Positions 23,844 through 34,869 of a stretch of 64,000 nt of DNA are shown piece after piece; the stretch's first letter is position 1; every line of letters starts with the position of its first letter. Under the pieces are notes generated by a model. It had not been told where the DNA came from. It did not search any database and saw only the letters and a list, made by a program, of their open reading frames with translations. This DNA is from Sthenelais limicola. Its lineage: Eukaryota; Annelida; Polychaeta; Phyllodocida; Sigalionidae. A program made the translations under genes and the position numbers. The DNA is taken from assembly GCA_942159475.1 (NCBI GenBank), contig OW804094.1:55610966-55674965 (forward strand). Direction: 5' to 3'.

Positions 23844-23968
23844 TAAAAGCCTTCTCTCCGCTGTTACGCAGCCTCCAGCCAATCGATCAACCCCATCATT
23901 CCAGTTAATTAAATAAGCAGATTTATTGCAGGCCAAATAAATTAATCGCCACCGATTGAGAGCCTTAA

Positions 23969-24836
23969 GGGGGACCCACACATAGCTGATTCTAAGCCGA
24001 TTTGACTCCCGATTGGGGTCTCCCGATGTATCCTAGGATTTCATTTCAAATCGGGAGACTAATCGGCTCATTTTTGTCTCCCAAGTGAGTTTTTGTCTCC
24101 CGATTTAGGTATATTTTGAAAAATCCTGGCCGATTCGAGATTCTGGCCGATTCTGACTTTTCATATTTGAAATCGGGGCTGGTTATTTGAAATTGGGGCA
24201 GGTTCTTTTTGTAATTGTGTATGTGTGGGTCTAGCCCAGATGCTTTAGGGGATCCCCCGATGGATCGGGAGGGCACTAGGACGGATCGGGAGTGCCCTCC
24301 CGATGATCCATATGGATCATCGGGAGGGCACTCTCGATTTGTGTTAGGATTTTAAAATATTAGTAATTCTGACAGACAGGCAACTTTGAAAGACTATAAC
24401 TTCACTAATTGTTGCAGTATCAAAACGACTTTTTCACTTTTATAATCATCTATTCTCCTTCTGTACAGGCCTTCAGTTTTTTTCGGTTTATTTTACAATT
24501 GTTTTTTTACGAATGTGATGTGTTACAAGTCACCAAAGATTGATTTTGAGATACCGCCATATTGGAAAAGCAGTTTCTAATGATAGTAAACTTTAATATT
24601 TGTTTTAAAACATTTTTCTATATGTGATGTGCCACACAAAAATGAGTCACACATCGAGAATCGGCCCCCAAATCGGCCCAGAATTGTGTATGTGTGGGCC
24701 AAGGCAGGAATTGGGGATCAAATTGGGCATGTTTGGGTCTGAAAACAAGTCCCGATTTCACATTTTTAGTCATCGGGAGTGCTGAAATCGGCTCTGTTTT
24801 GAAATCGGCCCATCTCAATTCATGTGTGGGTCCCCC
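23969..24836. mobile_element. CCGATT-rich TIR element, member 2 (868 bp)
   Basis: Left end GGGGGACCCACACATAGC; right end is the complement of GGGGGACCCACACATGAA, so ~15-bp near-perfect TIRs. Both are followed inward by GCCGATTT. Flanks are TTAA (left) and TGAA (right), a possible 4-bp site with one change. The interior is packed with AATCGGG, CCCGATT, GCCGATT and GATCGGGAG, plus ATGTGATGTG motifs at ~24,514 and ~24,619. No transposase; class unassigned. Confidence 0.6.
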
Positions 24837-24840
24837 TGAA

Positions 24841-26156
24841 AGGGGTACCCACACAGAGCTCATTCTACGGCCGATTTGGCCTTAAGATTATGTCTACGAT
24901 TGAATTCCAACCCCCGATTAATCGTAGGATCCTAAGACTAATCGTAGGACCAATCGTGTTACTTTTTGTTCCCCGATTTGGATGTCACAGAGCCGATTTC
25001 ACTGCCGATTCACCTATATTTAATCATATGATTTGAACATAGAAAAAAAAAAGATTTTTTTTTCAGTTCTACGATCTGTGTTGCCAGTGTGGGTTGTGTC
25101 CCGATCAGTCATGACCTCTCTTACAATGGTCTACGACAGATCGGGAGAGGTCCTACAACATTCCATTTAATGGAAAGTCGTGGCCAGACCCCCGATTTAT
25201 GTAAAATAGGATTTTTTTATTTGTGAAAAATAATTTCCGACACTATTTTCTTTTTTTACGGAAAGCTGTAACTTCTAAGCTATTAGGGATACAATGATGT
25301 GTCATACATTAAATTAAAGATAATTTTGTTGTCTACAAATAATTTAATATACACAAACCTGTAGGATTGATATGTTGGTCGGTATTCAAGAAAATGTGAA
25401 ACAAGCACCACCTAGCGGCCCTTTAGAAAGAGTTCCCCAATCATATACATGTACATTTTTTAGATATTATATCATATGAGTAATTTTCCCAATAGGGCAT
25501 CATTTGGTATTCGAGCCTAGGGGGTCTACAACCTGTATTTGGGATAATCACACACAATTATAACCATTTTATTTGAATTCCTTGGGCAAAATTAGGTTTT
25601 AGGTCTGGATTTATTTTTTTAATTTAGGGATTCCAATGATAGTAAACACTGGGATAGTTAATATGTATTTCTATATTTCAAGTTCGATATTTTTATTTTT
25701 GAAAAATAAAGTTTGCAATGTTTCTGGGTCTGGGTTTCTGGGTTGGTAATTACCAGTAAAGTAACTAAACATCATCAATATGAAGGCCTTCAAAACGCAG
25801 GTATATATTTAATGCAATGTCCTGAAATTTGGTACATAGGTTCATATGACTAAGTGTGTTAGACTCCCGAGAGATTAGAACATTTCAATTAAGGAATCTT
25901 TCGAAAAAGTCAAAAGTCAATTTTGTGACTTGTGTCTAATTTTCTTAAACACATCACATGAAATCTACCCAGTGTGGGTTGACTTCACCACGATTTCACA
26001 TTTTCCCTGAATCGGGTCAGATTTTGGGTCTGTGTGGGTCTGAAAAATTTGCCCGATTCTGTTTTTTTACCACGATTTGGGACACAATTGGTGCCACGAT
26101 CAATCTTAGACTTTGAAATCGTACGATTTCGCAAACCGATCCAGTGTGGGTACCCC
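24841..26156. mobile_element. CCGATT-rich TIR element, member 3 (~1.3 kb)
   Basis: Left end GGGGTACCCACACAGAGC, right end the complement of GGGGTACCCACACTGG. It is flanked by TGAA on both sides (24837-24840, 26157-26160). It abuts member 2, sharing the same TGAA. The interior has CCCCGATT, TAATCGTAGGA and CACGATTT motifs at both ends and AT-rich filler in the middle. No open frame of interest. Confidence 0.6.
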
Positions 26157-26160
26157 TGAA

Positions 26161-26641
26161 GTAACGTCCGAGTAGCACCAATTCCGGTTACTTTCAGTTG
26201 CTTGTGGGAGCAATACTTTGTCAAAGAAGCAGGAGGAGTAGCGGGAGTAGTAGCTGGCCAGTGGAACCCAGCTTTAAGAACATGCTCCTTATTTCATACA
26301 ATTGGTCGTCATTTGGCCATCCATGCTTCTTTTGATTATTTGATTATTCTTTTGATTATTTTTCCTACATAAACTACCCATAATGCTGATAATATAGACG
26401 GAAATGGAAATGTTAATGATGAATATTGTAGTCAGGGTAGCTTGAAAGAGTCTGTGGCTAGATCTTTAATGATAAGGGCACCGAATGGTACATATTTCTA
26501 CATAAATGAGGATTTAAATTAGAAATAAATCAAACAGATATGCACATAATGTTTTAAACTATGGGTCCCGACAGAAGGTTGATAACGCTTTTTAGTTTGT
26601 GAAAATATCTCAACTAGAAGAAAAGTTACAGCCAAATAATC
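26161..26641. other. Unassigned spacer
   Basis: About 480 bp of AT-rich DNA between the CCGATT-rich element and the DIRS-order element. I see a short duplication of TTTTGATTATTTGATTA near 26,330 and nothing else. Confidence 0.5.
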
Positions 26642-26668
26642 GGGGAGGAATTATTCTACCTGAATAAT
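26642..26668 (+). repeat. Split direct repeat A1 (left end)
   Basis: Begins GGGGAGGAATTATTCTACCT and is repeated exactly at 31499-31525. GGAATTATTC and GAATAATTCC within and just after it form a small palindrome. Confidence 0.8.
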
Positions 26669-26840
26669 TCCCCGTCATTAAATGAAAGGAAGTATTGAGC
26701 CCTGAACTCCTGGAAGTCCGACTCCCCTGGTGTCACTTCCCAGCTTACAGCCTTCCGGTTCCGCCTGCAGGCTCTCGTCCACTTCTTCAACTCCTCCAGG
26801 CGGGGGCACACGTGTTTTGAAAGGCCTGGCCCATCTAGTG

Positions 26841-28106
26841 ATGGCTGGCAATAAGACTAGAAACGGTCAAAGAGTGGACTACCGCAAGCTAGCGGACTTC
26901 GAGGAGGAACTTAAAACTCCAGTGAAAACTAAGCCTAAGAAAAATCAGGCAAAAAAGCCCAAAGAACCCGCCGACAACATGGAGGAAGAAGACCAGAACC
27001 ACAAGGGTTCCATTGACCACGAGGACCAGGAGGAATCGCCGACTCCGCGCAAGGCGAAACAGGCACCTCCACAGCAAAAGGGAAGGAACAACAAAGGTGG
27101 TTGACAAATTCTGTGATACCATATTAGAGATGTCCAAGGTACAGTCTACCCTGAATACTCACCGTGCTAGGGAGCATGACTCCTCCAGACCACGTGGCAC
27201 CAAGCGTCCTCGCCATTCACACAAGACCATGCACAGACGCGCACGCTACTCCTCCACCAACTACGAGGAGGGGACGTCCAGTGACACCAGGTCACTATCA
27301 AGCTCCACGTCCTCTATACTCCTCCAAACAAGAAAAGGAAGAGGAGGAAGAAGCACAAAAAGGCCCCCAAGAAGACACTAGTGGAGATGAGACACCCATT
27401 CCGCCATTACTCTACCGACTCAGAATCCTCCTCAGAGGATAGTGATGGCCTCCCTTCGCCCAAACATATGAAGAGGGCACATAAACATCAACGCTTGACC
27501 ACCAAGGCTCTGGAACGACAGTACAGCGGCCGCTCCTAAACAAAAGGTAAAAAAGCCATGATTCATACCCCTGAGAATTCACTACCTACCGACCTTGCTA
27601 CCCGCCTCAGAGATGAGAAGAGGGACATAACAATTAATGAATACTAATGTGGTTTTGCGGCCATGTGTGCTATGAAGGCCGTCGAAGCCTCAACTCTGCA
27701 GTGTATGTTGAAACATCTATCTGAGTCTATCCAGCAGCTGCGAGCTAAGATCAGCTGGAATCACCGCCCATCATCTCTGATTAAGCCAAAAGAAAAGAAG
27801 GGAGCAATTTCAGTCCCCTGCCCCTTCTATAATTCTGAAGAGTGTTCCCTCTCTGATAGCTACACCGAAGGAATAATCTCGCTCCTCCACTGCTGTGGAT
27901 ACTGCTATTATAATACCCGTCATAAGCAGTTCTTTCACACGGCCAAAAGCTGTAATAACAGGAGGACCAACAGCAACAGGGAAGCTACAGCAGGCCAGAA
28001 CAACGACCGCTACAACGAACCCGAGAGGGACTGGCCAAGTAACTACAAACCTAGGGATACCTCCACCCCTTCAGCCTCGGGAGGCTCTAGATCACCAAAA
28101 AACTAG
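26841..28106 (+). pseudogene. DIRS-order gag-like ORF (frameshifted)
   Basis: Starts MAGNKTRNGQRVDYRKLADF, then a lysine/glutamate-rich stretch. The frame must shift near 27,090 and again near 27,330 to stay open through VVDKFCDTILEMSKVQ, a basic KKRKKHKK-like region, and a final segment ending at 28,106. The last part has a Cys/His cluster, CPFYNSEEC...HCCGYCYY...HKQFFHTAKSC, resembling the zinc-binding end of PAT/Ngaro Gag. The product would coat the RNA during reverse transcription. A TAA near 27,540 also interrupts it, so it is probably degraded. Assignment rests on position and the Cys/His cluster. Confidence 0.6.
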
Positions 28107-28281
28107 TACGCCTGACTGACACACGGTCAGACCAAAAACGTAAGTTACATCAATATTCTACAATAAACTTTAATTCCGCCTACAATAGCAAACATACCTT
28201 CATCAATTCCATGAACAACTTACGTGCTCACACACACAGAACAGGAAGTGCCTCACTTCCGCCCCACTCGAAAGTGGAGCC

Positions 28282-30338
28282 GTGGACAACGAGACCCTCA
28301 TGCCATGGACGCCTAAACAACCCCATGGCCCCCAACCAACACCAACAAGGACTAAAAACAAGTGTTCTAGTGGCATTGCTAAAGTGTTTCCCTCTCTGAA
28401 TGACAATACATCGAATCCAGGAGTAAATAAACACCCCCGGAGAGTATGTACACCGAATATCATTCACCCGGACAACCGCAAGACAGTATCACAACATGAG
28501 TCAACAGAGCACGTCAACGATGCTACAGCACTGGAACTCGACCTAATGACAACTGAAGGTAAAACAATAATAGACTCACTCTCTAGTATCAATGAACAGG
28601 TCTCACCTGAGACTCCTCCACCAAACTACAACTTCGATAACTACTCTAAATGGCCTTTCCCATCACTCTCGCTTCCTCCGAGTATGGCAAAAATCTATGA
28701 GGCAGTGAGGGGAGAAGGCCTTCCCAACTGGCAAGGAGCAAGACACATACTCCCATCTAACATGTCCATTTTGGAGTGGAAAAAAGTGGCCACAGGCCAC
28801 CCAGACGACATCACCATTTTCAATGGAATCTTATATGGCTTCCCATTGCAATATATGGGCAGGCCCCAGCCACAACAAACATCAAACCCCAACCATCCGT
28901 CAGCTATAGCTTACCCCACTGCCATCGATGACTACCTCCAAAAGGAGTGCTCACTGGGAGCTATGGCAGCGCCCTTCCCCAGTACACCATTCGTGCCATG
29001 GTGTCACCATAGCCCTCTAATGACAAGACCAAAGTCGAACCTCGGGAAACGCAGAATAATAGTTGATCTCTCCTTCCCGGACGGGGGAATCAACAAGTGG
29101 GTTCCAAAAAACTACTACAACAGACAACCAGCTGTGCATAATCTACCGATAGTCTCAATGGCTACACAACTCATAAATAGCCTAGGAAGGTCAGGGGTAA
29201 TTATGGCGGTCCTTGACCTCTCGCGTGCTTATAGACATTTTAACATCTGTCCCATGGACTGGCCCTTACTAGCAATATCACATGGAGGAAACACCTACAT
29301 TGACAGAGCACTCCCCTTCGGCGCACGCCTGTCAGCTTATATCATGCAAATGGTCGCTTCTTTTATTGTGAGGGCTCTGGCCTCACAAGGAGTGGTATCA
29401 CTAATGTACCTGGATGATATAATCTTGCTAGCTACTGACGAGCCTACTATGACATGCAACTTCGACCGAACAAAGTCCCTCCTTTCCTCTCTGGGACTCA
29501 AAATAGCAGAAGAAAAAACTCAAAACCCCTCCACTCGTGTCCAGTGCCTGGGTATTGTGCTTGACACAAAATCCAACACCATGTCTATCCCAACCAACAA
29601 ACTGACCAAAATCAAGACTTGTTTGGCACAGGCAGCCAGTAGGAAGGTTGTGACCACTCGATACATGCAAAGCATCATAGGAAAAATCGCCCACCTGGCT
29701 AAAGCGGTATCTCCAGCTACCCTATTTATGCAGCGCCTACTGGTGGCTCTGAGGGAAGCTAAGGGAGGCCCAATATTCATCTCTAATGTGATCAAAGCCG
29801 ACCTAGCATGGTTTAACAAATTCACACCGGCCTACAACGGAGTATCCATCATCCCGTCTAACCTGGTAGCCAGAACAATCTGGGCTGATGCATGCCTCAC
29901 AGGAGGGGGCGCCACCAACAGGTCCACCTACTTCTCCTACCAGTTCTCCAGGGTGGAAACAGAGAATAGGAACATCAACCACCTAGAGGCACTTAATTGC
30001 CTCGCTGCTGCCAGGACACTCACATCTGAGGCAGACAGGGGAAAAATAGTGCGTATATGCTGTGATAACCAAGCGTCAGTTGAGGCCTACAAGGGAGGAA
30101 AACCCAGGGACCAGACACTGGCAGCCTGCGCAAGGGCATTCTGGTTCCTGTCAGCCCAAAGGGAAATAACATTCCAATTCGCCCACATACCGGGGTGCTG
30201 ATGGAGCTCCCTGACGCTCTAACAAGGCTCCACACGTCCCATAAGTTAAAGCCTATAGCCGATAAAATTATACAACAACTTGACTTGAAGCCTACCACCT
30301 GTAACTCGAGTGCCTTTAACATCTGTGCTTTCTTCTAG
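28282..30338 (+). pseudogene. DIRS-order reverse transcriptase-RNase H
   Basis: Open to 30201; the first ATG is at 28300. Reverse-transcriptase blocks run in order: RPKSNLGKRRIIVDLSF, motif A LDLSRAYRHF, the GARLSAYIMQ block, motif C YLDD at about residue 376, and LGIVLDTK. RNase H follows with IWADACLTGGGAT (D), HLEALNCLAA (E), and CCDNQAS (D). The frame stops inside the HIPG motif; a one-base slip at about 30,195 recovers ELPDALTRLH, with the last catalytic Asp, and runs to TAG at 30338. The order RT-RNase H then YR, with no integrase or protease, defines the DIRS order. Confidence 0.88.
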
Positions 30339-30359
30339 GTAAAATACAACGCGACCTAG

Positions 30360-31299
30360 AACAGAAGGCCAGAAGGAGAAGAATCCAAGCCCACAGACCA
30401 GGCACAAACTCCAACAGAGAGTCAGCAGTTCGCCTTATACATCTCCTTCTGCTTGGCTCTAGGCCTAGACTACGAGAAACCGACATCTTCTAACATCTGC
30501 TGGTACCTGAAGTACCTAGCTGATAACAACCTCAAAATAGGAACCATCATCAAAAACCTATCATCACTGAGGACGTTCTTCAGAATGTCAAAGTTAGATG
30601 TGACTCCACTGTGCGACCTTGATGTTGACCTTGCTGTCAAAGGCCTACAGCTCTCTCTCAGGCACACCCCATTACCTAAAGCCCTAGTCTCTCCCAAGAT
30701 GCTGAGGGACTGCCTGAAAGCGGCGGGCTCCTTTCCATACAAACACCAGGTGAGAGCCGCAGTGTTACTAATTTTCATGGGCTTTCTGCGTCAATCTAAC
30801 CTATTTCCCCCGACAGTGAAGGCATATGATCCCTCAAGACACCTAACTCACGGGGATGTGACCCTCAATTCAGGTGGAGTGGCCCTTAAGCTCAAATGGA
30901 GCAAAACGATGCAAACCTCCAGGACACCTGTAGAAATATACCTACCACAAAAAGAAGGAGATAAAATCTGCCCACGAAGGGCGATCGCTACCCTCCTCAG
31001 TTAACAGTGAAGTGAATGAATCAACACCGTTGTTCTCATACGAGGACGGCAACCCCATGACTACCACCTTTATGAGAAAGCAATGGGCGAAAGTGGTCGC
31101 AAAAGCGGGCCACGATCCAAAACGAATCTCAATGCACAGCCTCCGGAGGGGTGGGGCCTCTTATGCATACCACCAGGCGGGGGCCTCCCTCCAAGACATC
31201 ATGGCGCACGGTACCTGGACATCCGATGCTGTGCACTCATATATACGACCATCAAAAACAACCAGAACCTCAGTGCATAGTGCCCTGAAGGCCCTATGA
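30360..31299 (+). pseudogene. Tyrosine recombinase of the DIRS-order element
   Basis: Open from about 30360 (no ATG identified). Reads FALYISFCLALGLDYEKPTS (N-terminal SAM-like part), FMGFLRQSN with the first catalytic Arg, then LKWSKTMQTS. TAA at 31002 breaks the frame and a one-base shift continues as FSYEDGNPMTTTFMRKQW. HSLRRGGAS supplies the His-x-x-Arg box and GTWTSDAVHSYI the Trp and nucleophilic Tyr, so the R-H-R-W-Y set is complete across both halves. It would integrate the circular cDNA. The frameshift at about 30,995 inactivates it. Confidence 0.85.
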
Positions 31300-31329
31300 A
31301 ATGCTTGGGGTATACTGAGGCTCTGAAAT

Positions 31330-31498
31330 GATATCCACAAGACAATGAGAACTACCACTCTACTTAGTGGGATGTGTGTGTGGTCTTACAGCCCGACATC
31401 CAATCTTCAACAAAATATATCTACATCGTCATATATAAATTTAACCCACTACGAATCAATAAACCTATCAAATCAATTTATGTCTTGACTGTTTAATG
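31330..31498 (+). repeat. Split direct repeat B1
   Basis: Begins GATATCCACAAGACAATGAG and ends ATGTCTTGACTGTTTAATG. Repeated as B2 in two pieces at 31637-31729 and 34794-34869, with a handful of substitutions in the first piece. Directly followed by A2. Confidence 0.85.
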
Positions 31499-31525
31499 GG
31501 GGAGGAATTATTCTACCTGAATAAT
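31499..31525 (+). repeat. Split direct repeat A2
   Basis: Exact 27-bp copy of A1 (26642-26668), directly after B1. Confidence 0.85.
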
Positions 31526-31636
31526 ACAACAACTAATTATAATTAATTATATATTATTATTAACTAATATAACTAATTATAACTAATTATAATTAATTAT
31601 ATATTATAATTATTAATTATATATTATTATATATAT
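31526..31636 (+). repeat. AT-rich spacer between A2 and B2
   Basis: Near-pure A/T built from AACTAATTATAATTAATTAT-type units. It is longer than expected if A2 and B2 were adjacent, so it may be an expanded microsatellite. Confidence 0.7.
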
Positions 31637-32282
31637 GATATCCACAAGACAATAAGAACTATCACTCTACTAAGTGGGATGTGTGTGTGGACTTACGGCC
31701 CGACATCCAATCTTCAACAAAATATATCTGAGCAATTCTCACGAACTGCATGGGCTCACTTAGTGACAGATATGGGATTTTTTTTACTACTGCATATCAA
31801 ATTTCTGATTCGTCCACCTTAAAGCCAAGTATTCGAAGGTTAAGTGGCAAAATTTGCTACATGATCAGATAATTCCCTGATTCAGGGTAGTAAATCAAAG
31901 TTCATGCTTGATTTTTAGATGTTACCTCCGTCTGCACTGCTGTGATTCACTGTATGTGGGATTTTTATTAAATATTATTATTTTAACTATAATTTTTTCA
32001 GGTTGTTTATCAAAAAGGGACATATTTCGAAAGCAAAAGCAGAAAAAAAATCAACTTTTAATCATTTTCCCCAAGAACATGGGGCCTGGAAATTTTAATT
32101 TACTTTTCTCCACCTCCCTGCAGCCTGACTGGATGCTCTATCATTGTTTACAGCATAAAAGGAAATAAAGGTTGATAATTCATTATGTATTTTCCATAAC
32201 GCTAGGGCCATGTCCTTCCCACTAATACCAAAATTATTCTTCTATCTTCATTATTTCCTGTGATATTGAACATTGGAAATGC

Positions 32283-33150
32283 CAGACGGAGGTAACACCT
32301 TCCATTAATACAAAAATACTAGATGTTACCTCCGTCTGCATGGAGACATGATGAACTAGTGCCTTGATTTTTATATAAATTATTGCTAGTTGCCTATATT
32401 TTTAAGATTGTTTGACAAATTGGGACATATTTTGAAGCAGAAAAAAACAAAAAGAAATTAACTTTCAGTTATTCTTTCCTGGAATATGGGGCCTGGAAAT
32501 TTTAGTTAATTTTTGTCCACCTCCCTGCAGACTAACTTGATATTCTTTCATTATTCACAGCATGAAAGGAAATAAAGATTGGTAATTTATTACATATTTT
32601 CCATACAGCTAGGGCCATGTTCTTCCCATTTATGTTGATATTATTCTTCTTTCTTTATTATTTCCTGAGATATTGAACATTGAAAGTGCCAGACGGAGGT
32701 AACACCTTAATGCAACAATACTAGATGTTACCTCCGTCTGCATGGAGACAGAGGTAACATGAGAAGAAATAAAAATTGGTAATTTATTGCATATTTTCCA
32801 TAAAGCTAGGGCCATGCTCTTCCCATTTATGTTGATATTATTTTTCTATCCTCATTATTTCCTGAGATATTTAACATTGAAAGTGCCAGACGGAGGTAAC
32901 ACCTTCCAGTAATGCAACAATACTAGATGTTACCTCCGTCTGCATGGAGACAGAGGTAAAATGAGAGGAAATGAAGATTGGTAATTTATTGCATATTTTC
33001 CATAACCTAGGGCCATGCTCTTCCTATTTATGTTGATATTATTTTTCTATCCTCATTATTTCCTGAGATATTTAACATTCAAAGTGCCAGACGGAGGTAA
33101 CACCTTCCATTAATGCAACAATACTAGATGTTACCTCCGTCTGCATGGAG
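32283..33150. repeat. Hairpin-unit array (~200-bp period)
   Basis: Complement-motif/forward-motif pairs at about 32,283/32,325, 32,691/32,727, 32,888/32,928 and 33,088/33,129. Each pair is followed by the same ~110-bp segment (AGCTAGGGCCATG, CTTCCCATTTATG, CATTATTTCCTGAGATAT). The last three units are nearly uniform, suggesting recent tandem amplification; a related unit reappears at ~33,880-34,070. Confidence 0.8.
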
Positions 33151-33234
33151 ACATAATGAACTAATGCCTTAATTTTATTATAAACATTCCTGCAAAGACA
33201 TCTTGGGGAAAAAACAGTTGGAAATAATAATATT

Positions 33235-33260
33235 GGGGGGGGGGGACCTGCCCCCCCCCC
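33235..33260. repeat. G-run/C-run hairpin
   Basis: Eleven G, ACCTG, ten C, flanked by AATATT and AATAAT, so the two runs can pair. Lies within the 3,060-bp TIR element. A further (TA)n run lies at about 33,466-33,505. Confidence 0.8.
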
Positions 33261-33464
33261 AATAATTCTGTTATATTTTGAAAATTGTATTGGCCAAATA
33301 ATGTGTTGTCACTAACAGAACCTTGTGCAATGTATACAGTGGTAAGACTAATGAAATCATAAGTAATATCTTTCAGACACCATTCTTTTAAAACTAAGAA
33401 AATCAATTCTTCACCTTGATTTAGTTGCCTATTACCATTTACTCTACAGGACAATGGGGGAAAA

Positions 33465-33510
<46 letters not shown>

Positions 33511-34172
33511 TCTCATTGATTACAAGATTTTAGATAGAAAAAAGGCGATTTGTGATGTGTTTCAGGAAAATGAGTCACAAGTAAAAAATTGGTACTTTTC
33601 AAAGTCATTTATTCACATTTATTGGAATGTTTTTACAGTTTCATTCTCATCATTAGCAATGATTAGGATTCGCAATTTGGTGATCAATCCACCCTGGCTC
33701 TTTGTTTTAGTACATATACCCGAAAATGTGCGAAATATTTGCTGCAAATGGATGGAATCCAGAGCATTAATAATGCATGTATAATCTAGTATGGTTTTCA
33801 TATCCAAGATGTATTTTCAAATGTGATGTGTCACAACAATATGAGTAAGATTTCATTGTTCACAGCATGCAAGGAAATGAAGATTGGTAATACATTATAT
33901 TACTTTCCATAAAGCTAGGGCCATGTCCTTCCCACTGATGTCAATATTATTCCTCTATCTTCATTATTTCCTGAGATATTTAACATTGAAAATGCCAGAC
34001 GGAGGTAACAACTTCCTTTAATGCAACAATACTAGATGTTACCTCCGTCTGCATGGAGACAGAGGTAACATGAGAGGAAATGAAGATTGGTAATTTATTA
34101 TAATTTTCCATAAAGCTAGGGCCATATCCTTCCCATTAATGTGAATTATATTCTTCTATATTCATTATTTGA

Positions 34173-34245
34173 AGATGCAGACGGAGGTAACATGTTACCT
34201 CCATCTGCTGCAGATGGAGGTAACATGTTACCTCCGTCTGCATCC
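34173..34245. repeat. Nested perfect palindrome of the hairpin motif
   Basis: The motif appears four times head-to-head and tail-to-tail: GCAGACGGAGGTAACATGTT, then ACCTCCATCTGCTGCAGATG, then GAGGTAACATGTTACCTCCG, then TCTGC. The whole is a ~65-bp inverted repeat whose two arms are themselves palindromic at ACATGT. Confidence 0.85.
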
Positions 34246-34869
34246 TAATGTCCAATATCTCAGGAAATAATGAAGCTAGAGGAATAATATTTTGGAATGT
34301 TAATGTATGCTATGTTTGACATCTGATAATTTTATTTCTGATTTAATTCTAGCATAATTATAGAAATAGCACAATGATTATTGTACAGACAGAGGTAACA
34401 TCCTATTTTAGCCAAATTTTAAAAAAGAATTGTTTTTCTTTCTTATGCAAGAGAATGTATTAGGATTAGGATTTTTTCTAACCTATTGGAAAAGGTATTG
34501 GTTAAATGATGTATTCAGGTTAAAACATGACAACTCTTGGTATTTTTTGTAATGCTACAAGAGTGTTTGTATGCCAGACGGAGGTAACCTTTCCCAGACA
34601 TACACTAAGTAAATCATCTCCCTTATTCTAAACCTGAGTGTATTATCTGCATTATGCAAAGAAATGCATCTTTATGATTCCTACCAAGATATTTGAATAC
34701 AAATTTCATTTCAATTGTTTGATGTGAAAATATTATAGGGCTCCAAACTGAGAAAACACCAAAGTGTACCCAATTCGTGAGAATTGCTCATCTACATCGT
34801 CATATATAAATTTAACCCACTACGAATCAATAAACCTATCAAATCAATTTATGTCTTGACTGTTTAATG

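Larger units (their letters stand above)
31730..34789. mobile_element. 3,060-bp non-autonomous TIR element built of inverted motif pairs
   Basis: Perfect 16-bp terminal inverted repeats: GAGCAATTCTCACGAA at 31730 and its complement ending at 34789. ATCT is duplicated on either side (31726-31729, 34790-34793). The interior carries a ~14-bp motif, TGTTACCTCCGTCTG, at least seven times, and its complement at least as often. They are mostly paired as hairpin arms ~40 bp apart within units of about 200 bp. No open frame resembles a transposase. Its TIR resembles that of the 49,302-50,766 element, so both may be moved by one transposase encoded elsewhere. 4-bp target sites occur in several superfamilies; I cannot choose. 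Confidence 0.8.
26642..34869 (+). mobile_element. DIRS-order (PAT/Ngaro-like) retroelement with split direct repeats
   Basis: Layout is A1 (26642-26668), gag, RT-RNase H, YR, B1 (31330-31498), A2 (31499-31525), AT-rich spacer, B2 (31637-31729 plus 34794-34869). A1 and A2 are identical over 27 bp; B1 and B2 are ~95% alike. The B1-A2 junction has exactly the bases expected if the two outer ends were joined in a circle (…TTTAATG then GGGGAGG…). This is the known split-direct-repeat plan of PAT and Ngaro elements, which integrate by tyrosine recombinase without a target duplication. B2 is interrupted by a 3,060-bp TIR element; without it the element is about 5.16 kb. Frameshifts in gag, RNase H and YR make it inactive. 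Confidence 0.85.
31637..34869 (+). repeat. Split direct repeat B2, interrupted
   Basis: Piece one (31637-31729) and piece two (34790-34869) together match B1. Between them lies the 3,060-bp TIR element, with ATCT present on both sides. The right end at 34869 is the right end of the whole retroelement. Confidence 0.8.
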
